A stretch of DNA of 64,000 nucleotides from the NCBI GenBank assembly GCA_039707655.1, contig CM077666.1, positions 283,453,166 through 283,517,165 on the forward strand, written 5' to 3'. Positions 11,840 through 23,050 of this stretch are shown piece after piece; positions within the stretch are counted from its first letter, which is position 1; every line of letters starts with the position of its first letter. The translations under genes were made by a program, and so were the position numbers. This stretch comes from Elymus sibiricus (lineage: Eukaryota; Streptophyta; Magnoliopsida; Poales; Poaceae). The notes beneath the pieces were generated by a model, which was not told where the DNA came from, searched no databases, and saw only the letters and a list, made by a program, of their open reading frames with translations.

Positions 11840-12060
11840 TCATTTCTTTGTAAAATTTGCAATGGGGTTGGACTGGCCTTCCCTTTGCTTATCCGAGAGA
11901 GAAAGAATATTTATATTACTTTTAGATGTATCTCTACAAAGAGTAACATAGAGTTGCCTGTGTGAAAATACCGGTTCAGCAGGGAGGTATGCACCAACAT
12001 TTCCAATACTCAAAATTTCATCCACAAGAAGATTTTGAATAAGAAACTGAAACCAGTGGC
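11840..12060 (-). pseudogene. Remnant of PIF1-like (Helitron) helicase C-terminus
   Basis: A minus-strand frame contains NVGAYLPAEPVFSHRQLYVT followed by a T-S-K-S-N-I-N-I-L stretch. This is the C-terminal signature of the PIF1-like helicase encoded by plant Helitrons, where the usual core is YLPxPVFSHGQLYVAxSR. Substitutions such as R for G in SHxQ and LCRD for the usual xSRxTS core show decay. Upstream helicase motifs and Helitron ends were not found, so only a fragment remains. Confidence 0.6.
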
Positions 12061-12228
12061 CACTGCTTATGGATACTATAGAAGATAGTTTCATCTGTTA
12101 CCACGAGAACATATATGCAATTGCACAAACAAGGATTCTCTAACAGAGATGAATCAAGAACACTGATGATACGTATAGAAGATTTTACTATTCGTCCACA
12201 CCCATACCTTGGTCCTTGACGAAGCATA

Positions 12229-12435
12229 TTAGATGGTAATAGTAGAGCATGGTTCCTCCATGCCAACATCACACCAGACCAGCCATCTTCGAGGTGGAGT
12301 CGATTGGAGGAGGACGCGAGTGTGGAGCTCGTGGGTGGCACTCCAGTTGCACACAACAAATAGGTCCTCTTGGAGCAGCTCGTACTCTAATTGGAAGAAC
12401 GTGGAGACGTAGGCGTGGAAGGAGTAGTAGGTGGC
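12229..12435 (-). pseudogene. 3' part of a small ORF split by the Tat Gypsy element
   Basis: Reading leftward from the element junction, the minus strand encodes ATYYSFHAYVSTFFQLEYEL and continues to a stop at 12229. If the element and one 5-bp target copy are removed, this frame joins in phase with the ATG frame at 23119-23051 on the far side. The composite has about 92 codons. I do not recognise the protein family and do not know whether it was ever expressed. A splice site before the stop is possible. Confidence 0.45.
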
Positions 12436-12440
12436 GCCGC
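12436..12440. repeat. Probable target-site copy of Tat Gypsy element (left)
   Basis: GCCGC here versus GTCGT at 23051-23055. They differ by two C/T transitions, so this is a diverged target duplication at best. Confidence 0.45.
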
Positions 12441-12930
12441 TGTCGGTACCAAAACCGGCAGATCTCGGGTAGGGGGTCCGAACTGTGGGTCTAGGAATCA
12501 ATGAGTAACAGGGAACGTAGAGACGGCGATTTACCCAGGTTCGGCCCCTCTCGAAGAGGTAAAACCCTACGTCCTGCTGGATTGTATTGATGTGATTGTA
12601 TGAAAGTTACAGAGTTGATCTACCTCGAGATCGGATGGGCTAAACCCTAGGTGGTTATGATGATTCTCTACTTCTACGGACTAAACCCTCTGGTTTATAT
12701 AGACACCAGAGGGACCTAGGGTTACACATGGTCGGTTGCCATCAGGGGATAAACATGCCGGTTATGCTAAATATTTCTTGGAGGAGACGCCAAGTCTTCG
12801 GAGGTTTCCTTCTGGTGCACGGGGTCGCCCACTATCCGGCCTTCCTTTGATGAGTAAAGGGCGGCCCACTAGTTCGGCCTACGAGAGATAGGCCGGCAGC
12901 TCGAGTACCCCCTAGTCTGGGGCACCCTCA
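12441..12930 (-). repeat. 3' LTR of Tat Gypsy element
   Basis: A 490-bp terminal repeat running (plus strand) from TGTCGGTACC to GGCACCCTCA. I count eight mismatches to 22561-23050. On the element strand it begins TGAGGGTGCC, directly after a purine-rich tract. Confidence 0.93.
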
Positions 12931-12946
12931 GTAGCCCCCGAACTAG
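12931..12946 (-). other. Polypurine tract of Tat Gypsy element
   Basis: On the minus strand CTAGTTCGGGGGCTAC lies directly before the 3' LTR start TGAGGG. This is the expected plus-strand primer site. Confidence 0.6.
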
Positions 12947-13317
12947 CCTCCAATGCCGAGGTTGAAAGTCTTCGGCAGCTCCATGCTCCAAGGGTCTTCG
13001 GCTTGGGCGGCGAGTTCCTTCCATCACCTGTGTTCGGTTTGACAACAGTTCGGCCACCAATAGCTCGGTCGCCGAAGAATCCTTCGATTGGCGAGGCATC
13101 GTGGGGCCCGCCATACCGCTTTTCTTCGCCTAGAATTAAATGACGACCCTCGATTCCTGCGCATCCAGGGAATGCGAGTGGCCCGATGGGTTTTTACAAA
13201 AATGCCCCTCTTTGGGGGGAGACAATGCCCTTTTAATAGGCCAAGGGCGTGGAGGCTAATGCACCCCACCCTCTGCCATTCTTCCTCACATCCCCGAGAG
13301 GTCACAGCCAGCAAACA

Positions 13318-16164
13318 ATGGCGAGCGTTCCAGGCTCTTCCTCACGCCCTCACGGCCCCCGTCAAGGCGACTGGACGAGCTGCTCCATATCCCGCATGCG
13401 ATTGCGCAGGCTTGAGACGCAGGGGTATCTCCCCGCTTCAGATCTCGCGTCCACCCGCCTTGGATTAACTTCCGCAGACGGGGAGGCCCTTGCAGAGAAC
13501 TTTCCTTCCCCCCACGGGGAGGAGAGGGTGTGCTTTGTGCCCTTCCTCCTGCGAGGCCTGGGTTTCCCCATTCATCCCTTCTTGAGGGGTCTACTAGAGT
13601 TTTACGGGATCCAACTCCACCACCTTACCCCAGGATCGATTCTTCATATCTCGGGCTTCGTCGCTCTTTGCGAGATGTTCCTGGGCTGTGAGGCTCATTT
13701 CGAGTTGTGGAGGAAATTCTTCTGTCTTGTCCCCCGCACCCGAGGAGGGATAATTTACGAGGTTGGCGCGGCCGAGGTATGGCGCATCGCCGGAACGGGA
13801 TACCCCGTAGGGACTCCCAAGAAAGATGCCGATGAGTGGACTTCAGAATGGTTTTATATCGAAGACGCTCCCCTATTCGATCCAGTTCGGAGGGGGCTGC
13901 CCGAATTCTCATCGGCTTCCCCGAAGAAGCGGTTCAACTGGCGCCCGAAGAGTTCTTCCCAAGAGGAAAGCGCCAAAGTAACTCGGCTGGCCGCTCAAGT
14001 GAGGTGGCTAGCCCACAACGGGCTAACCGTCATTGACGTGATGGCCGCAACCATTGCTCGGTGCGTCCAACCTCTTCAACAGAGAATGCACCCACTATGG
14101 TGCTACAACGGGGAGGATGATGCAACCCGATACACGCGGATGGGACCTGCCGATCAGGCGGTGATGGCAGCCATACTGGCCGATCTTTTCAAGGGAGAAG
14201 AGCAAGAATTTGCTCGGTTAAGGCCCAAGGAAGGCTTCTCGAGCTATAAACCCATCAAAATGGTGAGTCCAACCACGCTTTATAGCTCGGAGGGCACCCC
14301 AAATTTTTCTTAATCAGACTTTTATCCTGTCCGAACAGAACTGGAGGCGCTGGATCGAGACAGTGAGCTACCCTGCTCCTCAACCGGAGAATCATTCTCG
14401 TGACGACGATCCTGGGTTCCACAATGACCCCGAAACATCGATCGATTTCGAGGAGGGGGTCTTCTACCAGGAGAGCCTTGATGGCTCTAAGGTGGCCTTT
14501 TTGGCCGATCACCCCAGGGGCGCTTCCCTCCTCCGCTGTAAGTGACCAACGGGTTTCTTCTCGAAAGAGACACTCAGCTGCTGCTCCGAATACACTGACT
14601 CCTACTCCCAAGGGCCGCCGAACGACGCGCCGGACAGCCGCAAGAGCGGCACCAGCGGCCCCAGCGGCAAGTGGTCGTGGGGCGACTAAACGCGCGGCCC
14701 CAACGGGAGTTACATCATCCGCGCCCCGCCCGAAGAGGTAACGCATCCGCCGTACCGTCATAGCCTTTATCTTCGACATCCACCAAGAATGCCAATAATT
14801 TTCTCCGCGGTGTCCTGTAGGCGATATGTAGAACCGCCTTCAGCCATGGATGTTGAAGAGGTGCCGAGGGGTGACTCGAACCCGAGGTCGCTAGTTGTAG
14901 CCGGAGTTACTCCGGAGGTCCCTGCCGAGGACCAACATCCCGAGGACTCAGGGGGCGTCTCGGTCACCAACTCCGAGGTTGAAAGTGTGATGAATCACCG
15001 GCGGCGCAAGGCATAGCTTCGACACTCCGCGTTTTCCGATCAGGAGTTTAATATTCTTAGTTCGGTAGACGCGTACCTCGGAGTTGCCCGAACGGGACTC
15101 GAGGGGGCAGTGAAGCTCATGTCTACTAATGTGCAGGTATACCATTGGTTTTGACAACTAGTACCTAACCCAGTAGCCCCCGAGCCTTAATTTGGGCGGA
15201 ACGGCCGAGTTAAGGGTCTGATGTTTATAATGTCATGCTATTGTGCAGACTGTTCGGGAGCGAAACAAAAAGTTGTCCGAGGACCTCAGGCTGGCGCAAA
15301 CACAGTTAGAATCTGTGAAAGCCGAGTTAGAGGGGGTAAAGAAATTTACCAGAGAGGCACATGGTAAGTGCCGAACTTAAAGTTGTGTAAGAAAAATCTG
15401 ATGGAACACCTATTCTAATGAAAGATTATTCCATAGCAGCCGAGTCTATAAATCAGCTACAGAAGGATCTGGATACTGCCAGAGAAGCTCAAAGGTATGC
15501 GAAGTCACAGCAAGAGGCTGGCTACCGCGTGCTTACCCGAAGTCATGAGGAGAGGGATAAGCTCAAGGCGGAAGGTCAACAACAGGTCCAAGAAATCAAA
15601 AGCTTGAAAGCTCAACTGGCCCTGTCCCAAGAGGAGAACCAGAGACTGAAAGTTGGCATGTTCGGTGAGTGCAAACTAGTTTTTCAGTTCATAAACTATA
15701 TGTATTAGACAGCAATATGAACAACGCCACGTCTCATTGTAGTTCTTCTGACCGGACGCCCCGAAGAGGAGGCCGGTTCTTTCGGACGGGACCTGCTGAA
15801 GGAGCTATCCGCCGTACATGAGCGGGCCCGAAAAGCCATGAAAAGCATGTTCAAAGCACTGTGGCCTGGCGAGGTGGCTCCGGAAGGGATGGCCGAACTC
15901 ACGAATCGATTCAAAGGAGCTTGGCACCGCTTTGAGTTATGGAAGATGTCATCTTGTCGAGAGGGAGCACGGGAAGCTTGGGCGATGATCAAGACCCGTT
16001 TCACCAAGCTGGAACCGGAGCATTTAGCTAGGGTTGGGCCAGTAGGGCCAGATGGGCAGGAAGTGCCCGTTCATCTGGTATATGACCAGGTTATGCCCGC
16101 AGCTCGGCTGTCCCAGGCAGATTGTGCTCTGGAGACCATAATAGATGGTCTTGATCAAGATTGA
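13318..16164 (+). CDS. Antisense multi-exon ORF of Tat element (PF04195-like 'gypsy-type transposon' protein)
   Basis: Exon-like blocks run opposite to gag-pol. The first is 13318-14262, ending at a GTGAGT donor. The second starts at 14339 after CCGAACAG and encodes NWRRWIETVSYP. Others lie near 14811-15015, 15249-15362, 15438-15664 and 15741-16164. The first block encodes FVPFLLRGLGFPIHPFLRGL and LHHLTPGSILHISGFVALCE, the pattern of the putative gypsy-type transposon domain found in antisense genes of Grande-like elements. Later blocks are coiled-coil-like (SIAAESINQLQKDLDTAREA) and end in a conserved-looking C-terminus with a stop at 16162-16164. ATG 13318 is preferred because the frame upstream has only a GTG. 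Exact joins between 14537 and 15440 are uncertain. Function is unknown. Confidence 0.65.
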
Positions 16165-17008
16165 CATTTTGATTCTATGTATCTATGTACTTGACATCAA
16201 ATAGTCTCCAAACCGTGCTTGAAACGTTGTCGTAATCAGCCATCGGCTTCCGCCCCCTCAGCCAGGGGCCGAGGGGTGTTTCCTACTATGCGGTCCGAGA
16301 ATATCAGAAAAACACTTCGGAGAACCAGGCAATCCGGCCACTTGGTGCGAACAGACAAAAACGCGCTCGGGGAGTTATGTTATATTACTGTTTAACGTAA
16401 GAAACATCTTTCGACGAAAATAGTTCCTCTATGGGTTCCTTTCTTTGGGTTGCCATGTTGATCATGAGCGTATAACCGAATACCCGAAATAGACGGGGAT
16501 GGTTACTTAGGGAAAATAACCCCGGAATCTTGGTAATAACTACCGATTATTTTCACTTCCCCCGTGGCCGACCAATTGTGTTCTTAAGAACGCTAGCTTT
16601 TGGCTTCACCCGTCTGAGGTACGCACCTGGGAAATCCGGACGTAACAATCGCAGAGGTGCTCCCTTTACTCCCTAGCCGAACAATCGGGAACGTAGGGGG
16701 TAAACACAGGAGCGAGGCAACCCAGCTTGGCCAAATCTTAAGTCAAATTGATGCATATGATGGCTTTAGAATGATACAGGAAGGTTGCAAACATGTAAAA
16801 ACTGATGGTTGCACAAATAATATATGACCGGCTCCGTAAAAGAAGCCCCCAGGTAACATCGTGTGGTACATTAAAAAATGTTTGCCGAAGAAAAACTTAA
16901 CGTAGTTCGGCCTAACCGAACACAACCTGGGAAGGACTAGTTATTGGAAAAAGGAATGATATAAATCCGAGAAGGATAGACAGAAAAAAGAAGGGGAAGG
17001 GCGCTGGT
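16165..17008. other. Non-coding spacer inside Tat element
   Basis: Lies between the convergent 3' ends of the antisense ORF and gag-pol. It is rich in CCGAA/TTCGG words and has no credible frame. It may hold both polyadenylation regions. Confidence 0.5.
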
Positions 17009-18454
17009 TTAGCCGTAGAAGCGTCGAAGCCGAGCTGCGTTCCATGGGTTTGGTTCGAGGCGGCCGTCTTTTGGGTCGCGGAGACGATACGCTCCGCCCG
17101 CAAGTACCTGATCAATTATGAAGGGCCCCTCCCATTTGGGCGACAGCTTATGCTTCTGCTTCTCCGGGAGGCGCAGGACGAGGTGACCCATGTTGTAGGC
17201 ATTTGCCCGTACTTCTCTGCTCTGATAGCGTCTGGCCTGCTGCTGGTAGAAGGCAGAACGAGCCCGAGCTATGTCGCGCTCGCCCTCCAGGGCGTCCAGG
17301 TCATCCTGCCGATCCAGCTCGGCCTCCCTTTCTTCATACATACGGACTCAAGGTGCGTCGTGAATAATATCGCTGGGGAGGACGGCTTCTGCCCCATACA
17401 CCATGAAGAACGGTGTGTAGCCCGTGGATCGGTTGGGAGTGGTGCGTAGGCCCCACAATACGGAGTCGAGCTCCTCGACCCAATGGCAGTCAGATTCTTT
17501 TAAAGATCGGACCAAACGGGGCTTAATGCCGCTCAAAATCAGTCAATTAGCTCTCTCGACCTGTCCATTGGACTGTGGGTGGTATACCGAGGCATAGTCG
17601 AGCTTAATGCCTAAATTAGCACGCCAGTCTTTGACTTCCTGGGCGGTAAAATTGGATCCATTGTCCGTTATTATGCTATGGGGGACACCGTAACGGTGCA
17701 CGACGCCGGATATAAAATCAATGACCGGCTTGGACTTGGCTGAGGTCACTGGTTTTGCCTCAATTCATTTAGTGAATTTGTCTACCATGACGAGTAGATA
17801 TTTCTTTTTCTTGGTCCCCCCTTTAAGTGGTCCGACCATGTCCAGCCCCCAGACCGCGAAAGGCCAAGTAATCGGTATCGTCCGAAGAGCCGTGGGGGGC
17901 ATATGACTCTGATTTGCAAAGAGCTGGCATCCAACGCAATGTTGGATCAATGTTTGGGCGTTTGTTCGGGCAGTGGGCCAGAAGAACCCGGCTCGGAAAG
18001 CCTTGCTGACCAGGGCCCGAGCTGCTGCGTGGTGACCGCCCATGCCAGCGTGGATCTCGGCCAAGAGCTGCCTTCCCTCCTCCTCGGATATACATCTTTG
18101 GAGGACGCCGGTAGTGCTTTTCTTATATAGTTCGCCCTCGTGGACTTTATAGGCTTTAGATCGCCGAATAATGCGCCTTGCCTCAGTCTGGTCATCGGGT
18201 AGCTCTTGGCGGAGGAGATAGGCGAGGAAGGGCTCGGTCCATGGCGCGATTACCGCCATGACTTCGTGAGCCGAAGACGTCGTTTCGACGGCCGAGCCCC
18301 CGATAATTCCTTCGTCTGGTTCGATAGGCGGAGGGACGAGCTCTCCTGAGGTCTTGGTTTTCGAGTCCTTGGCATCCTCCTGCCACACCACGGACGGCTT
18401 GAAGAGCCGTTCCAAAAAGGTGTTCTCACGAACACGGTCGCGCTTGGCGCCCAT
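17009..18454 (-). pseudogene. Integrase region of Tat gag-pol, three stops
   Basis: The zinc-binding N-terminus is present (HAGMGGHH then HCVGC), followed by the catalytic core with D in VWGLDMVGP, D in IITDNGSNF and E in SNGQVERAN. The C-terminus has KLSPKWEGPFIIDQV, a GPY/F-type module, and ends ARLRRFYG. All three catalytic acids survive. In-frame TGA codons interrupt it after VDKFTK (17765), after QVERAN (17543) and after IIHDAP (17348). TGG-to-TGA and CGA-to-TGA changes fit CpG/CpHpG deamination. The frame matches gag-pol upstream except for a shift near 18460. Confidence 0.88.
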
Positions 18455-18459
18455 CCGAG

Positions 18460-19827
18460 CAAGAATATGGCAGCTTGATTGCTGTCTCTAGGTACACGGT
18501 GAAACTCCAGTCCTTCAAAACGGGCGGAGATTTTTAGGACGGCGTTGCGATATGCTGTCATTTTTGGGTCTTTTGCGTCGAATTCGCCGTTGACTTGAGA
18601 GATGGCGAGATTAGAATCTCCCCGTACCTCGAGCCGCTGTATGCCCATTGACACCGCAATCCGAAGTCCATGCAACAAAGCTTCGTATTCGGCCGCGTTG
18701 TTGGAGTCGGTGTACATGATCTGGAGTATGTACCGAATATTGTTGCCAGTGGGGGATGTGAGGACCACTCCAGCCCCCAGCCCGGCGAGCATTTTGGAGC
18801 CGTCGAAGTACATCGTCCAATGCGAGTATGTACTGTACTCCCTAGGGAGTTCGGCTTCCGTCCATTCCGCTACGAAATCTGCCAACACCTGAGATTTAAT
18901 AGCTCGGCGCGGTCGATAAATGATTTCGAAGGGAAGGAGTTCTATAGCCCATTTGGCTATACGGCCACTGGCGTCTCGATTGTTGATTATGTCATTCAGT
19001 GGTACCTCGGATGCCACCGTGACCGAGCACTCTTGAAAATAGTGGCGGAGTTTTCGAGACACCATAAAAACTGCATAGGCGATCTTCTGATAATGCGGGT
19101 ACCTCGTTTTACACGGGGTGAGCACTTCGGATACGTAGTACACTGGTTTCTGCACCTGGAGCTTGTGACCCTCTGTCTCTCGTTCGACGACGAGAACCGT
19201 GCTGACCACCTGATTCGTGGCCGAAATGTATAGCAGCATTGGCTCACCCGGGCTGGGTGCTGTCAAGATCGGGTTGCTAGCCAGTAGGGTTTTAATTTCC
19301 TCAAGTGTTGCCGCCGCTTCACTGGTCCACTCGAAGTTCTTCGTCCGTTTGAGCAATTTATAGAGCGGTAAGGCCTTTTCTCCAAGGCGTGAGATGAAGC
19401 GGCTTAAGGCTGCAACGCAGCCGGCCAGTTTCTGGACGTGCTTTAGCTCAGTGGGAACCGCCAGCTGGGACAGTGCCCGTATTTTCGCTGGGTTAGCATC
19501 TATTCCTCTATGGGAAACAATGAATCCGAGCAGCTTACCGGCCGGCACTCCGAAGACGAACTTTTCCGGATTGAGCCGTATATCGAAAGTCCGTAGACTG
19601 TCGAAGGTTTGCCGGAGATCGTCCACCAGCTGACTGACGTGTTTGGTTTTGACAACCACGTCGTCCACATATGCCTCGACCGTTTTGCCGATCTGCTTTT
19701 CCAAACATGTTTGGATCATGCGCTGGTATGTAGCTCCTGTGTTCTTTAATCCGAAGGGCATTGTGTTGAAACAGAATGGTCCATAGGGGGTGATGAATGT
19801 TGTGGCCGCTTGGTCGGACTCCTTCAT
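18460..19827 (-). pseudogene. RT thumb, degenerate RNase H and second (aRNH-type) RNase H of Tat element
   Basis: Begins KESDQAATTFITPYGPFCFN and includes the RT active site YVDDVVV. The usual Gypsy RNase H follows, but the first acidic site reads LLYISAT rather than a CDAS-like motif, so it looks inactive. A second RNase H begins YFDGSKMLAGLGAGVV, with E in NNAAEYEALLHGL and D in VRGDSNLAI. That acquired domain is a hallmark of Tat elements. A frameshift right after NQAA near 18460 separates it from integrase. Confidence 0.85.
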
Positions 19828-21477
19828 TTTAATTTAATGGTATCCGGAGTAAGCGTCGAGGAAACACAGCGAGTCATGCCCGGCAGTGGCGTCTATGATC
19901 TGGTCTATGAGGGGCAAGGGGAAAGGATCCTTGGGGCAGGCCTTGTTTAAATCCTTGAAATCGACACACAACCGCCAGGATTTATCCTTCTTGGGTACCA
20001 TGACCAGGTTGGCCAACCACTCCGGATGTTTGATATCTCGGATGAATCCGGCTTCGAGCAACTTCGCCAGTTCCTCGCCCATAGCTTGACGCTTGGGTTC
20101 AGAAAACCGACGTAGAGTCTGTTTGACTGGCTTGAAACCTTTAATTATGTTCAGGCTGTGCTCGGCTAATCTACGCGGGATCCATGGCATGTCTGACGGG
20201 TGCCAGGCGAAGATATCCCAGTTCACGCGCAAAAAATTGCGCAACTCTTCATCGACCGCGGGGTCCAGCTGAGCTCCAATGGATGCCGTCTTGTTGGGAT
20301 CTGTTGGGTGCACTTGGAATTTGACGATTTCATCCGCTGGTTTGAAGAACGTAGATTTGGGCCTTTTGTCGAGGATTACGTCGTCCTTATCCACCGTTGA
20401 GCGGAGCGCGGTCAGTTCTTCAGCTGCGAGGGCTTCGGACAACGCTTCGAGGGCGAGCAATGCTGTTTTATTCTCGGCCCGAAGAGCTCTGTCCAGATCA
20501 CTTATTACTGTGATCACGCCGTTCGGCCCTGGCATCTTAAGTTTCATGTACCCGTAATGTGGGATGGCATGGAATCGTGCGAAAGCGTCGCGCCCTAATA
20601 AGGCGTGGTAGCCACTGCAGAAGGGCACAATGTGGAAAAGCAGTTCTTTGGATCGGTAGTTCTCGGGGGTTCCGAAGACCACATCGAGAGCAACTCGGCC
20701 ACTACAACGTGCCTCCTTTCCGGGGATGATCCCTCGAAAGGTGGTGTGACTTTGCTCGATGCGAGATCTGTCAAACTGCATTTTGTCCAAGGTGTCCTCG
20801 TAAATGAGGTTTAGCCCGCTGCCGCCATCCATTAGCACTTTTTGGAGTCGAAATCCATCCACTATGGGATCAAGGACAAGGGTGGCAGCAGCTCGGGTAG
20901 GGCGGAGCCTCGGCTGATCTTGTTCGCTGAAAGTGATAGGTGTGTTTGTCCATGAGTCTGTCGCTGCCACATGGTGAATTTGAGCGAGCTCTCGAAGGGC
21001 TCTCTTCCTCTGATTCTTTGAGGAATACGTCTCGCGGATTGTTAGGATCTCGGCGTCATCATCGAGGGGCGTTGTTGGACGTTTATTTGAGTATGGGCCT
21101 CCGAGGATGACTTCGCCGCTCTTGGCGACTTGCCTGACCACCCAGCAAGCTCGAAGGCTGTGGGTTGGTTTTGTGTTGAGAAGGACGGAGTGTATGGGGC
21201 ATGGTTTGTCCAGTAGTTCGTCAAGGACCGTTCTGGATCTTGTCAGGGGTTTCATCCTTTTCTCGGACGGCTCGTATTGAGGTGTCCGGCGAGGGTGTGC
21301 GCGTTTTGCCCGAGCTCTGTTTGACCCCTCTGTACGGATTGACTCCGTTTGCTCGAGCTGAGCCTGCCAAGCATACTCCATGGCGCAGTATTTGGACACC
21401 AGGTCCGATAACTCAGAGAAGTTTTGGATGTGGCGGTGGGCGAGGGCATTTAAGATGCCTTCGTCTCGGCAGTTCTG
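19828..21477 (-). pseudogene. Protease and RT fingers/palm of Tat gag-pol
   Basis: The retropepsin motif LMDGGSGLNLIY sits near 20810-20845. RT follows with SWRLCVDFKDLNKACPKDPF and the first catalytic aspartate in LCFLDAYSGYH. An in-frame TAA at 19834-19836 stands where related elements have Q (GYHQIKM), so a single CAA-to-TAA change interrupts RT. The frame is shared with gag upstream and RNase H downstream. Confidence 0.87.
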
Positions 21478-22515
21478 TCAGAAAACCTCCAGAATTTCCT
21501 TGCTGCAACAGTCCGTCATCTTGTTTTTGACGAGAAGGAATCTGGCCCAGAAGTGCCGAACTGTCTCTCCGGGCTGTTGCTTTACGTACATTAGGTCCCA
21601 TATGCCGGGCCGTCCTGAGTTACTTGGACAGTACTCGATGTGGGGGGTGGGTGGGATAAAAAATTTGATCCCAGCAGGGTGTGAGTCCGGGGTCTTGGCG
21701 GTCGCGTCCTGGATCGACATGGAATCCGACGTGCCGAGCTCTGGATCCGGATAGCTGGCCAGGCGCGGCTGCGTAGACTCGAGGTTGCGTGCTGAATCAG
21801 ACATCGGCTCTGAATCCTCTCCGGAGTGGAGTTCGGCTGCCGAGCTGGAAGACGAAGCTTGATGATCGAAAACTGGCACCCCGTGCGCTTTCGGTTCCGG
21901 GGGAAGGGGCGAGCCCTCGGTCGAGCCTTCGATAGTGGCGACCAAGTGGGCGGCCGGGGGGGTATGGATTTCCCTGTCATCGGTTTTAAGCCCGATCTGG
22001 TCGTAGACCGAGGACTGGCCATCGGTGAATCCCATGGCTTGGATCCGATCTAGTATCCCGTTTAGTAGCGAGAGATCCGTCGGACCCAAGTTCTGGCAGT
22101 TTACGGGGTCAACCCGCAGTACGGCTGTGACGGGAGCGTTCGACTTCGCCCCGCAATCGTGTTCGGCTGAGGCCGATTTTCGGCAGCCGGGCGCGGAGAT
22201 TAGATCCGGGCTCGAGGCTGGATCAGGAGTGGCGGCCGTCCCGATAGTGGGGCTGGCCGTACCCGAAGTCGAAGCTTCAGGATTTGCGGGTCCTTCAGGC
22301 GAGGCTGAGGACCCCGTAAGGATAAGATCTCCCCGGGAGTCGGCGACGAACTCTAAGTTTCCGAACCTGATCTCCCGATCGGGGGTAAAGCTGTCGACCC
22401 GGCCGAGGCGACCGGCCGGATCGGCGTGTAGCATGACGCTGCCGAACGCAAAGAGCTGGCCAGGAACGAAGGTGTCCCCGCAGCTAGCACTGTTGCTAAT
22501 GACTAAGCGAGCCAT
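21478..22515 (-). pseudogene. Gag N-terminal and capsid-like region of Tat element
   Basis: Starts at ATG 22515, just inside the 5' LTR. A long low-complexity, Ser/Pro-rich section leads to a gag core (YVKQQPGETVRHFWARFLLV) and a TGA at 21478. The frame then continues with a CRDEGILNALAHRH-like stretch into protease, so the stop is probably a mutation rather than the real gag end. Confidence 0.75.
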
Positions 22516-22540
22516 TGATCGTTGATGACCCTACAGCGGA

Positions 22541-22560
22541 GCTCTCAATGAAAGCACCAA
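22541..22560 (-). other. Probable primer-binding site of Tat element
   Basis: On the minus strand TTGGTGCTTTCATTGAGAGC follows directly on the LTR end ACCGACA. The TGGTGCT start fits a tRNA primer site, but I cannot assign the tRNA with certainty. Confidence 0.45.
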
Positions 22561-23050
22561 TGTCGGTACCAAAACCGGCAGATCTCGGGTAGGGGGTCTG
22601 AACTGTGGGTCTAGGAATCAATGAGTAACAGGGAACGTAGAGACGGCGATTTACCCAGGTTCGGGCCCTCTCGAAGAGGTAAAACCCTACGTCCTGCTGG
22701 ATTGTATTGATGTGATTGTATGAAAGTTACAGAGTTGATCTACCTCGAGATCGGATGAGCTAAACCCTAGGTGGTTATGATGATTCTCTACTTCTACGGA
22801 CTAAACCCTCTGGTTTATATAGACACCAGAGGGACCTAGGGTTACACATGGTCGGTTGCCATCAAGGGATAAACATGCCGGTTATGCTAAATATTTCTTG
22901 GAGGAGACGCCAAGTCTTCGGAGGTTTCCTTCTGGTGCACGGGGTCGCCCACTATCCGGCCTTCCTTTGATGGGTAAAGGGCGGCCCACTAGTTCGGCCT
23001 ACGAGAGATAGGCCGGCAGCCCGAGTACCCCCTAGTCCGGGACACCCTCA
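22561..23050 (-). repeat. 5' LTR of Tat Gypsy element
   Basis: A 490-bp copy of the repeat at 12441-12930, with about eight mismatches, mostly transitions. It carries promoter sequence for the minus-strand transcript; a TATA-like TTTATATAGAC lies at 22813-22823 on the plus strand. Confidence 0.93.

Larger units (their letters stand above)
12441..23050 (-). mobile_element. 10.6-kb Gypsy LTR retrotransposon, Tat lineage (Grande/RIRE2-like)
   Basis: Two 490-bp LTRs enclose a minus-strand gag-pol frame (22515 to 17009) and a plus-strand multi-exon ORF (13318-16164) placed between integrase and the 3' LTR. The order protease, RT, two RNase H regions, integrase, together with the antisense ORF, is the known layout of Tat-lineage elements such as Grande. 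Gag-pol is one continuous frame apart from five in-frame stops (21478, 19834, 17765, 17543, 17348) and one frameshift near 18460. LTR divergence of 8/490 suggests an insertion on the order of half a million years ago at a commonly used grass rate. The element cannot make its own complete polyprotein. Confidence 0.9.

Noticed and set aside
22025..22525. Plus-strand 166-codon frame
   Set aside because: Antisense image of the GC-rich gag N-terminus of the Tat element.
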